DNA of 64,000 nucleotides from Planctomycetota bacterium (lineage in GTDB: Bacteria > Planctomycetota > UBA1135 > GCA-002686595): the NCBI GenBank assembly GCA_002686265.1, contig NZBA01000108.1, forward strand, positions 25,074 to 89,073, given 5' to 3'. Each line of letters opens with the position of its first letter. The stretch's first letter is position 1. This document shows, piece by piece, positions 28,300-36,297 of the stretch. The translations under genes were made by a program, and so were the position numbers. A model generated the notes under the pieces. That model was not told the origin of the DNA, did no database searches, and saw only the letters and a program-made list of their open reading frames with translations.

Positions 28300-29669
28300 C
28301 CGACGACGCTCTCTCGGGCAGCCAGCGCATCACGCTCACGGTGATGAGTTGCGCGTTCGCATGCCTGCTACTCTCGATCCTCGCCGGAGGACTCGCGGCG
28401 CTCTACTACCTGCCGCCCCTCGCGAGCCTCGCCCAGGGCTTCGGCATCAGCCTGGTTGAGCTGCGCCCCCTGCACACGACGTTCGCGTCCTCGTGGATCT
28501 TCCTCGGTGTCACCGCGTGCGTCCTGTACTTCCTCTTCGACACCGTGGGGCCCACTCCGACCGAGAAGCTACGTCTCAAGGCTCAGCTCACCTGCTGGGG
28601 CCTGGCCGGGCTCGGTGCGCTCGTGACCCTGTCCATGGGGATCACGACCGGCCGCGAGTACCTGGGCTTCCACCCGCTCATCTCCGCCCTGGTCCTCGCC
28701 GGCTGGTTCCTCTTCGCGTTCACCTTTTTCCGGCGCGTCGGCCGCGGCTTCTTCGCGCGGGGCGTGTACGTCTACATGTGGGGGGCGGGAATCCTCTACT
28801 TCATCTACACCTTCGTCGAGGGACACGCCTACCTCCTTCCCGGCATCGAGAAGCACCCGATCGCTGACCTGCAGATCCAATGGAAGAGCTGCGGCACTCT
28901 GGTCGCGGCCTTCAACCAGATGGTCTACGGCTCGCTCATCTTCGTCGGCGAGAAGATGACCGGCGACACGCGCGCGGCGCACTCCAAGACCTCCTTTGCA
29001 CTCTTCTTCGTCGGCTTGCTGAACTCGTTCACCAACTACGCGCACCACACCTACCACATCCCCCAAGACCACCTCATCAAGTGGATCGCGTTCTGCGTGA
29101 GCATGCTCGAGATCATCTTGCTCGTCCTCGTCTTCCGCGAGGTGACGCAACTGATGCGCCGCAAGCCCGGCTCCTCCCTCGACTACCGGACCTCCGTGCG
29201 CTTCATCGAGTACTCCAAGTGCTGGAACGCCTGCTTGCTGACCCTCGCGCTCCTGATCTCGGTCCCGCCCCTGAACTCCCTGATCCACGGGACGCACGTC
29301 GTGATGGCCCACGCCATGGGCTCGGAGCTGGCGATCGACAGCTACATCCTGTTCGCGGTGTTCGCCTACATCCTCTCCACCGTCTTCCCCAAGCGCGAGG
29401 TCCGGCGCGAGTTCATCGACAGCCCGCGCGTGCGCCGGATCGCGCGCACCTTGAACGCCGCCCTCGTCGCTCTCGTGCTCTGGCTCCTCGTGCGCGGGCT
29501 GGCCGTGGGCGTCACGCGCTACCTCGGCCGCCGCGAGCCAGACTGGCTCGAGCCCTTCCCCTACGTCTTCGCCTTCCTGGGCGTCACGGTCGGGATCTTC
29601 CTGACGCGGTTGGTCTTCGCGTGGGCGCCCTTGATGCTGCACGCGGAGCGGTACAAGCGCTGGCGGTGA
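28296..29669 (+). CDS. norB: Divergent NorB-like heme-copper superfamily subunit (putative NO reductase)
   Basis: 457-aa protein with about 12 helices. Compared with the Pseudomonas aeruginosa NorB ligand set: H60 (low-spin heme b) is present, the paired His of the non-heme metal site is present (H250-H251, in YAHHTYH), the high-spin heme ligand is H339, and E272 matches E280. But the third metal ligand (H207) aligns to G200, E211 to A204 and E215 to Q208, and the second low-spin heme ligand (H349) is replaced by M341 in AHAMG. No His occurs anywhere in helix 6 (residues 192-221). The A-type oxidase cross-linked Tyr motif HPEVY is also absent. It is co-transcribed with a NorC-like partner, so NO reduction is likely but unproven. 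Confidence 0.75.
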   Translation: MTDDALSGSQRITLTVMSCAFACLLLSILAGGLAALYYLPPLASLAQGFGISLVELRPLHTTFASSWIFLGVTACVLYFLFDTVGPTPTEKLRLKAQLTCWGLAGLGALVTLSMGITTGREYLGFHPLISALVLAGWFLFAFTFFRRVGRGFFARGVYVYMWGAGILYFIYTFVEGHAYLLPGIEKHPIADLQIQWKSCGTLVAAFNQMVYGSLIFVGEKMTGDTRAAHSKTSFALFFVGLLNSFTNYAHHTYHIPQDHLIKWIAFCVSMLEIILLVLVFREVTQLMRRKPGSSLDYRTSVRFIEYSKCWNACLLTLALLISVPPLNSLIHGTHVVMAHAMGSELAIDSYILFAVFAYILSTVFPKREVRREFIDSPRVRRIARTLNAALVALVLWLLVRGLAVGVTRYLGRREPDWLEPFPYVFAFLGVTVGIFLTRLVFAWAPLMLHAERYKRWR

Positions 29670-29676
29670 TCAGCGC

Positions 29677-29692
29677 GGGCTCCGCAAAGCCC
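29677..29692. terminator. Weak hairpin between convergent genes
   Basis: GGGCT-CCGCAA-AGCCC forms a 5-bp stem in the 23-bp space between the norB stop and the stop of the ASPIC gene on the other strand. There is no T-tract, so termination is only a possibility. Confidence 0.25.
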
Positions 29693-32200
29693 TCAGTCCG
29701 GCGGCCAGGCGTACTCGACCTCCGCGAGCGGCTCTCGCTCGGTCAGGCCGCGCCAGCGCTCCAACGCTCCTGCCCCACGTGCCGCGGGGCGCGCCACGAG
29801 CGGCTCTCCGCCGGCCGTGTCACCCTCGCTGGAGACCGAGGCATCGCGCTCTCCGCCAGTCGCGGTCGCGTGGGCCTCCTCGAGGAGCGCCTGGGCCCGC
29901 GCGCGGTCTCCCGCCAGCCAGGCCGCACGCCCTCCGAAGTACGGCGCCTGCGGGTCGCGCGGATTCCCGACGGAAGCCCGTGCCAGGAGATCAGCGGCGC
30001 GCTCGAGCTCACCGCGCAACAGAGCCACGAGCCCGAGCTGAAGGACCGGTAGGCTCTCCTCGCCGTTGATGCGGTGGCTGCGCTCGAAGGCTTGCTGGGC
30101 CAGGGCCAAGTCGTCGAGGCCCGCGTCGCCGCCGGGGAGTCGGATCGTACCGATGCGCATGAACCCACGACTGCTGTCGGGTCGTGCGGCGGTCAGGCGC
30201 CCGAAGACCTCGAGAGCTGCCGGCTCGTCACCCAGCTCGAGCAGGCAGCTCCCGAGGTAGTAGAGGCTGTCGGCGTGGTCGGGCCACATCGCGAGTGCCT
30301 CACGGTAGAGGCGGACGGCGTCTTCATCACGAGCCTCCACCCTGGCGCGGCGCGCCCGACGCTGGAGGTCGTAGAAGACGCGTTGCTCGGGGACCGTCAG
30401 GGCCTCGCGCTCCTCGCCGGCGGGCGCAGCGCCCCGCCGATCGACCAGGGCAGGCGCTCCTTTCACCCAGGTGACCACGCTCCCGGCGGAAAACGGCCCC
30501 GCTTCCCCGGAGGAACCATCCGGCCAGCGCAAGGTCACGCGCTCCACCTCCCGCGCTCCGCCCAGGCCGATCGTCGTCTCACCCACGGCGTGCTGAGAGA
30601 GATAGGAGCCCTGAGTGTCGCTCATCCGCACCAGCGTCCTGCCGCCCACTTCGGCCGTGATGCGAGTCCCCAGGGCGAAGCGATTCCCCTCCGCCTGGCG
30701 CAGGCGCAGGCGCACCGAACCGCCCGTCGGGGTGTCATTGCGCAGCAGGCGCACACCCTCGCCGTAGAGGAGCACGAGCAGGTCCTCGTCCCCGTCGCCG
30801 TCGTAGTCGAACACGGCCCCGCCGCGGCCGACGTGCTCCTCCCCGAAGAAGGTCCCGGCGGTGCGGCCGAACTCGAAGAACCCGCGCTTCGCCCCCGCGT
30901 TCCAGAACATCTGCGAGGCCATGGGCGCAAGCTCGTGCGCGCGACCCTCGACGGGAATCGTGCTCCCGTTGACGACGAACAGGTCGAGCCTCCCGTCGAG
31001 GTCGAAGTCGACGAATCCCGTCGCCCAGCCCACGCGGTCGAGGGCGACGTGCCCAAGGCCGAAGCGATCGGCCGAATCCATGAAGAGCGGCGCGCCGCCA
31101 CGGGCGGTATCGGCGGGCGTGTGGTTCACATACAGCCCGTTCTCCTGGGCGATCCAGTGGGTGACGAGGAAATCGAGATCCCCGTCCTCGTCGAAATCAC
31201 CCGCAGCGAGGCCCATGGCGCCGCGGTAATCGCCCACGAGCGCGTCGTTGGTACGGTCGCCGAAGGTCCCATCGCCCTCGTTCAGGAACAACGCGTTGTC
31301 CGAGACGTCATTCGCCACGTACAGATCCGGCAGACCGTCGGCGTTCAGATCGCAGAACATCGCCCCTAGGCCGCGCCCACCGGGATCGGCGACCCCCGCC
31401 GCTTCCGCGACGTCCTCGAAGCGGTTCCCACCCAAGTTGCGCAGGAGCAGGTTCGGCGCCGGCTCGAAAACGGAGGGATTGAGGAGCATCGGGATGTCCA
31501 CGCCGAACTGCGAGAGCAGGCCGCCATCGGCGGCGTGCTCGTCGAAGACGACGTAGCGACAGACGTACAGGTCCACGCCGCCGTCGCCGTCGGCGTCGCC
31601 GACGGCGATACCGGCGAAGAACCCGGTGAAGGCCGACAGACCGGCCTCGTCGGTGATGTCGGTGAATGCCCAGCCGCCGTCGTTGCGCAGCAGGTGCAGG
31701 CCTCCCACCGAGGAGAGCGCGAGGTCGAGATCGCCGTCCGAATCGGTGTCGCAGAACGCCGCCGCCATGCCGATTCCCACCGAGGCGAGGCCCGCCCGCT
31801 CGGTCACGTCCGCGAAGGTCCCGTCGCCGCGGTTTTGGAACAGCCGCGGCGGCGCGGGAGCGTCGCCCTCGATCGTCATGACCAGCGCATCGCACCAGCC
31901 GTCGCCGTCGACGTCGCCGAGGGCGACGCCCGAGCCCATGTCCTCGGAGAGCAGCCCGGCCCGCTGCCCCTCGAAGTGCCCGCAGGCGAGACCCGCCGCG
32001 GCGGTGACGTCGGTGAAACTGAGGGCCGGCGCATCTTCGGGGAGCCTACGCCCGAGGGCGTCCGTGAGACCATCGGTCACTTCTCCCGCGCGATAGGGAT
32101 CGGTCCGCGAGCGAAGGGCGAGCCACGCCCCGACGACCGAGAGCACCACGAAGACCAGCGCCAAGAGGCGCCGCGTGCGTCGATTCCGCAGGACAGCCAC
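29693..32200 (-). CDS. VCBS/FG-GAP repeat, ASPIC/UnbV and TPR protein (CRTAC1-like)
   Basis: 835-aa protein with an N-terminal signal anchor (LLALVFVVLSVVGAWLAL), about six calcium-binding VCBS repeats with DxDGDGxxD-type loops (for example DVDGDGWCD, DTDSDGDLD, DYDGDGDED) forming a beta-propeller, an ASPIC/UnbV domain (about residues 505-585) and C-terminal tetratricopeptide repeats (about 625-790). Such proteins are extracytoplasmic and are often found beside multiheme cytochromes; their role is unknown. The GTG at 32200 lies 19 bp after the multiheme cytochrome gene, so the two are probably one operon. Confidence 0.88.
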   Translation of the reverse strand: MAVLRNRRTRRLLALVFVVLSVVGAWLALRSRTDPYRAGEVTDGLTDALGRRLPEDAPALSFTDVTAAAGLACGHFEGQRAGLLSEDMGSGVALGDVDGDGWCDALVMTIEGDAPAPPRLFQNRGDGTFADVTERAGLASVGIGMAAAFCDTDSDGDLDLALSSVGGLHLLRNDGGWAFTDITDEAGLSAFTGFFAGIAVGDADGDGGVDLYVCRYVVFDEHAADGGLLSQFGVDIPMLLNPSVFEPAPNLLLRNLGGNRFEDVAEAAGVADPGGRGLGAMFCDLNADGLPDLYVANDVSDNALFLNEGDGTFGDRTNDALVGDYRGAMGLAAGDFDEDGDLDFLVTHWIAQENGLYVNHTPADTARGGAPLFMDSADRFGLGHVALDRVGWATGFVDFDLDGRLDLFVVNGSTIPVEGRAHELAPMASQMFWNAGAKRGFFEFGRTAGTFFGEEHVGRGGAVFDYDGDGDEDLLVLLYGEGVRLLRNDTPTGGSVRLRLRQAEGNRFALGTRITAEVGGRTLVRMSDTQGSYLSQHAVGETTIGLGGAREVERVTLRWPDGSSGEAGPFSAGSVVTWVKGAPALVDRRGAAPAGEEREALTVPEQRVFYDLQRRARRARVEARDEDAVRLYREALAMWPDHADSLYYLGSCLLELGDEPAALEVFGRLTAARPDSSRGFMRIGTIRLPGGDAGLDDLALAQQAFERSHRINGEESLPVLQLGLVALLRGELERAADLLARASVGNPRDPQAPYFGGRAAWLAGDRARAQALLEEAHATATGGERDASVSSEGDTAGGEPLVARPAARGAGALERWRGLTEREPLAEVEYAWPPD

Positions 32201-32219
32201 TCCGTGCTCACCCGCGAGG

Positions 32220-34343
32220 TCAGAGCCCCTTCTGAACGGCGTCCGCCACGCCCACCGTAGCGCTCGTCTCCGCGACCGTCGTGATCGGCGCGGTGAGTCC
32301 CGAATCCTCCCCGAAGGCGAAGTTCAGCAGGAACTGATCGAACTTGCGGTAGTGCAGCCAGGCCTGCACCTCGAAGGGCCCGCGGGCGCTCTCGGGAGCA
32401 CGCACGGTGATCGGCGCCGGTTCGTCCTGCTCCCCCCTCCCGCTCTCGGCTTCGCCGGGCGCCACCGCCGGCGCCGCTCCGGGGCAGTCGAACGAGAAGC
32501 GCGCCACCTCCGCTGCGCCGGGAAACAGGGAGCGCTTGAAGCGCACGCCGACCATCTCCCACAAGTTGTGCCGGTCGATCAGGTTCCCGTAGCGATCGAC
32601 GGGCTCGGCCTTGAACATGTAGCTGCCTGGCTCGACGAAGTTCCGCTCGTCCACGGTCCCGGTGTGGAAGATGACCTGGCCGTCGGCATCGGTCACGCGC
32701 ACCTCGACCCAGGCCTGGATGATGTCGAGCGGGCCGGTCGGGAAGTCGTGGCCGACCTTGTTGTTGGCCACGTGCACGCGGATCGGGAATTCCTCCCCCG
32801 GCCTGACGACGTCGGGCACCTCGAGCACGATCGGAACCGCCGGCCCTTCGCGCCAACGGTCGGCGATCTCGGGAATCTCGAACTCGCCGCGCAGCCAGGC
32901 CTCGACGAGCCGCACGTGCTCCTCGGCTCCTTCGAGCTCGTGCAGCAGCGGGATGAACTGGTTCGCCCCCAGGAAGCGGTGGCTACGGTGCTTCCCGTCA
33001 TCGGCCGTGCGGTTGAAGTCGGCCTCGTCTCCCGCCGCCGGGTCTCGGGAGTCAACGAGCGGCATGTGGCACTCGCGGCACTCGATCGTCCGCTCGGGAT
33101 CCTCGGCGTGATGCCAGCGGCTCGCTCGCCAGTTGTCGTACTGGTTCTGGAGCTGGACCCAGCCGACGTCGTTCACCTCCTCGTCGATGAACTGCTTGTG
33201 GCAGGCGGCGCAGAACTCGGGGGGCTTGAACATGCGCCGCGAGAGCGTCGCGACGTGCTGCTCGGGATAGGTCCGGATGAGGAACTTCGAGAGGAACCCG
33301 GCCAGCGGTCCCTCGCGCAACTCCCAGACGTAGCGTTCCGGCTGCGCCATCACGTAGTTCGCGTTCCCCTGGACGTCGGTGGCGTCCACGGCATGGCAGG
33401 CCACGCAGCTGATGCCCTCGTTGTAGCCGGAGAGGCTCGTAAGGTCGTCGACGCCGATGTTCTTGGTGCCCGAGAACAACGAGATCGGATCGTGGCAGCC
33501 GCCGCAGTAGCGGGTCGTCACCGGCCCGTTCTGCTGGGCCATGACGCTCTGGATCTTCTGGAACCCAGCGTCCATCGATGCATAGCGGTGGGCGCTGGGG
33601 AGCCACTCCGCGTAGATTTCCTCGTGGCAGCCGGATGCCCCGCAGGAAGCCGAGTCCGCCAGAGAGCGGCTGTCGAGCGCGCCGCCGGTGAGCGTCGTCG
33701 CGAGGCTGGGGGAGAAGGGTCCGGCTCCCTCGTAGGGGCTGTGCTCGTAGTCGGGGGGAAACTCGTTATTGAAGCTCACCGCCTGGGTCGTGAACGCGAG
33801 CACGACGACGACCAGGGAAGGGACAGCGGCGGACGCGAGGGTGAAGCGCGACCAGCCGCGGCGGGCTGTATCGAGCAGGCCGGTCCCGTCGGCGCGCGTG
33901 GGCTTGCGCAGGAAGACGGCGACGAGGTGAGGAGCGACGAAGAGGATCAGGCCGAAGGTCGTGATGATGTGGATCGAGCGCGCGAGGGAACCGATGCGCG
34001 TCCCGAAGGCGCCCTGGCCTGTCAGCCAGAGGCCGGACACGGTGCACGCGAGCAGCATCACGCCGCTCGCGTAGCCGGTGAACTTGATGTGGGTCAGGGG
34101 GAAAGCGAACCAGGCCTTGACGTGGCGCGGGATGTAGACGCACGCGGGGGCCAGGAAAAGGAGCCCGACGAGCGTGTGCACGAGCAGGGCGTGCTGGGTG
34201 AGCGCGCTGAAGGGGAGCGCGAGGATCGCCAGGCCGCTGAGGGTCAGGAACAGGCCGACCCCGCAGGTCCAACGCCCCAGGCGGTCGGCCCAGCCGGCCC
34301 TGCGGAGGGCGCTCCAGTCGGTGTGTGCTGATTCCGCGGGCAT
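32220..34343 (-). CDS. Membrane cytochrome b-like domain fused to a pentaheme c554-type cytochrome c
   Basis: 707-aa protein. The first about 200 residues contain five or six hydrophobic helices with internal His (HALLVHTLVG, IPRHVKAW, THIKFTGY, SIHIITTF, APHLVAVF), which fits a diheme cytochrome b of the b561/NapC-like quinol-interacting kind. After another helix near 215, the rest is periplasmic with heme motifs CGASGCH (CX4CH, near 234), CGGCH (near 281), CVACH (near 314), CAACH (near 378) and CRECH (near 423), resembling cytochrome c554/BACHE-type multihemes, followed by a beta-sandwich region without hemes. The start ATG at 34343 begins the first cytoplasmic segment. A quinol:cytochrome route, or substrate reduction at the multiheme part, is inferred. 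Confidence 0.85.
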   Translation of the reverse strand: MPAESAHTDWSALRRAGWADRLGRWTCGVGLFLTLSGLAILALPFSALTQHALLVHTLVGLLFLAPACVYIPRHVKAWFAFPLTHIKFTGYASGVMLLACTVSGLWLTGQGAFGTRIGSLARSIHIITTFGLILFVAPHLVAVFLRKPTRADGTGLLDTARRGWSRFTLASAAVPSLVVVVLAFTTQAVSFNNEFPPDYEHSPYEGAGPFSPSLATTLTGGALDSRSLADSASCGASGCHEEIYAEWLPSAHRYASMDAGFQKIQSVMAQQNGPVTTRYCGGCHDPISLFSGTKNIGVDDLTSLSGYNEGISCVACHAVDATDVQGNANYVMAQPERYVWELREGPLAGFLSKFLIRTYPEQHVATLSRRMFKPPEFCAACHKQFIDEEVNDVGWVQLQNQYDNWRASRWHHAEDPERTIECRECHMPLVDSRDPAAGDEADFNRTADDGKHRSHRFLGANQFIPLLHELEGAEEHVRLVEAWLRGEFEIPEIADRWREGPAVPIVLEVPDVVRPGEEFPIRVHVANNKVGHDFPTGPLDIIQAWVEVRVTDADGQVIFHTGTVDERNFVEPGSYMFKAEPVDRYGNLIDRHNLWEMVGVRFKRSLFPGAAEVARFSFDCPGAAPAVAPGEAESGRGEQDEPAPITVRAPESARGPFEVQAWLHYRKFDQFLLNFAFGEDSGLTAPITTVAETSATVGVADAVQKGL

Positions 34344-34664
34344 GTCTACCGTGCGCGAGCCCTCCCGACAGCCGCGCCCCACAACCTTAGGACGGGTCGC
34401 GGAAGGCTGAAATACGCACAGAGGGGGAGTGGAAGCCTCCCCCCGGAGGGTTCGGGCGGGAGCTTCACCTCGTCTCCCCCGCGCACCGTTCTCCACGCCG
34501 GTAGGCGCGGGCGCCCGTTCCCCCCGACTCCAGTCCGTTTGGGGTTCTCTCGCACTGTCGGCGATCTCACCGGCCCTACGGGGCGCGGGGAGCACCGATG
34601 GGGCGAGCGCTCGAGGGGTGAACGGCCGGCACGCCTCGGCGTGGAACCTCGCGAGGGAGGCGGA
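34344..34664. other. 321-bp gene-free stretch between the multiheme cytochrome and amidase genes
   Basis: No credible gene. It is the upstream region of the cytochrome gene (minus strand) and lies beyond the amidase stop. One inverted repeat, GGGGGAG-N7-CTCCCCC (34423-34443), is visible; it could be a terminator for amidase-side read-through or an operator. No -24/-12 site or GCATA-N6-TATGC palindrome was found here. Confidence 0.5.
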
Positions 34665-36134
34665 TCAGGCTTCGAACGGGGGGCGCCAGCCGCCGGCGAG
34701 CCGCTCCAACTCGCCGGCCACGGCGATCGTGAGGGCGTCGTTGCCGTGGGCCGCGATGACCTGAACGCCGAGTGGGAGGCCGCGCTCCCCCAGGCCGAGG
34801 GGAACCTGGGTCACCGGCAGCTCGAGGATGTTGAAGAGCCCGGCGTAAAGCCACTGGAACGGGCGCAGCAGAGGAACGCGGTGGCGCGGAGCGACGTCGG
34901 CGTAGCTGGGGAACAAGAGCACGCCGTCGCTGCCGAGCAGCTCGTTGAGCTCCGTGCGCAGGGCGGCCATCTCGCGCACGACCGGCTGACGATCACGGGG
35001 CATGACCAGCGGTAGGTCCTCGCCAGCGGCCACGATCAGCGGCGGCAGGGTGTGCCGGGAGCGGCCGACCGACCAGAGCGCCAGCTCCTTCCAGGGGTTG
35101 ATCGCCTCTCCGGCGCCAAGGTGCATGCGCAGCGGAACGTCCGCCGCGGCCTCGCGCATGCACTGCGTCCAGATCGCGAAGGCGCGTGCGAAGCCCGCAA
35201 GGCGCGGCGTGTCGTCGGCGTTCATTCCGTGCTCGACTAGCGCGCTCGCCCATGCTCCCTGGACCTCGCGCAGCTCGCGACTGACACTCCCCATGCCGGT
35301 CTCGGTCCAGCTCAAGAGCCGTAGGGAGCAGAGTTTCACGCCGGCGGGGTCGCCCACGAGGCGCTCCTCTCCTCCGGCCCTCCCCTCGCGCTCACCGGCC
35401 AACACCTCGAGCAGAGGCCAGAGGTCCTCCGCGTGTCGGGCAAGCGGTCCGATACCCAGGTAGCGGCGCGCGAAGCCGTTCGGCATCGGCTGGTGCCCCT
35501 CGATCGATCCGAGTCCGCCGCTGGGCTTGTGGCCGAACACGCCGTTGAAGAAGGCTGGGATGCGGATCGAGCCGCCGATGTCGCTGCCGATCCCGATCGG
35601 CGTGCAGCCCGAGCCGACCAGGGCACCCTCGCCGCCGGAGCTCCCGCCGGAGGTGCGCCGCGGATCGTAGGCGTTGCCCGTGCGCCCGTAGACCCGGTTG
35701 ACCGACTCGATCCAGAATCCCGCCTCGGAGAGGTTGGACACGCCGAGGAGGATCCCGCCCGCCTCGCGCATGCGCGCGACAGCTTCGGCGTCGGTCTGGG
35801 CGATCGTGCCCCTGCGTGCCACCAGGGCGCTCGTGTGCGGCTGCCCGGCGGCGGGAATGCACTCCTTGACGGTGAACGGAACGCCGTAGAAGGGTGGGAA
35901 TCTCGCGCCGTCGGGCGCCGCCGCCACGGCACGGTCAACCTCGCGCGCCTCCTCCAGCGCCTCGTCGAAGCGCTCGTTCACCAGCGCATTCAGGTCCGGG
36001 TTGACCCTGCGGATGCGACGAATGTGGGCCGAGACGACCTCCTCGGAGCGCTCCTCACCCCGCGCGATCCAGCGTGCGAGAGCCGTGGCCGAACGTGTCA
36101 GAAGCGTGTGGTCCACCGAGTCCATCCCGTCCAT
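34665..36134 (-). CDS. Amidase-signature hydrolase
   Basis: 489-aa member of the amidase signature family, which hydrolyses amide (sometimes carbamoyl or fatty-acid amide) bonds. The Ser-cisSer-Lys triad is visible: the Lys in PFTVKECI near residue 82, the glycine/serine-rich TSGGSSGGEGAL near 155, and the nucleophile in GSDIGGSIRIPA near 180. Overall layout resembles eukaryotic fatty acid amide hydrolase-like or bacterial GatA-like enzymes, but the gene stands alone without gatB/gatC, so a tRNA-amidation role is unlikely. Two ATGs (36134, 36125) are possible starts. It is divergent from the AGPS-like operon across 163 bp. Confidence 0.88.
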   Translation of the reverse strand: MDGMDSVDHTLLTRSATALARWIARGEERSEEVVSAHIRRIRRVNPDLNALVNERFDEALEEAREVDRAVAAAPDGARFPPFYGVPFTVKECIPAAGQPHTSALVARRGTIAQTDAEAVARMREAGGILLGVSNLSEAGFWIESVNRVYGRTGNAYDPRRTSGGSSGGEGALVGSGCTPIGIGSDIGGSIRIPAFFNGVFGHKPSGGLGSIEGHQPMPNGFARRYLGIGPLARHAEDLWPLLEVLAGEREGRAGGEERLVGDPAGVKLCSLRLLSWTETGMGSVSRELREVQGAWASALVEHGMNADDTPRLAGFARAFAIWTQCMREAAADVPLRMHLGAGEAINPWKELALWSVGRSRHTLPPLIVAAGEDLPLVMPRDRQPVVREMAALRTELNELLGSDGVLLFPSYADVAPRHRVPLLRPFQWLYAGLFNILELPVTQVPLGLGERGLPLGVQVIAAHGNDALTIAVAGELERLAGGWRPPFEA

Positions 36135-36297
36135 TATCCACGAACGGACAGATCGAAGGGAAGTGGGATAACTCGTCGCCGGGGTATCCTCTCGGCGGCT
36201 CCGAAGCTGGCGCCGCGTCCGGCGCGCCCGACCCGATGATCCTCCCGGCCCCCTCCCGCTCCCCCACGACGCGCATCTCCCCGCGAAAGGCGCGACC

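Noticed and set aside
28296..29669. norB-like gene read as a cytochrome oxidase
   Set aside because: The helix-6 HPEVY/Tyr motif of oxidases is absent and the partner is NorC-like rather than a CuA or FixO/P protein, so an oxidase is less likely. The missing His also means NOR activity is not certain.
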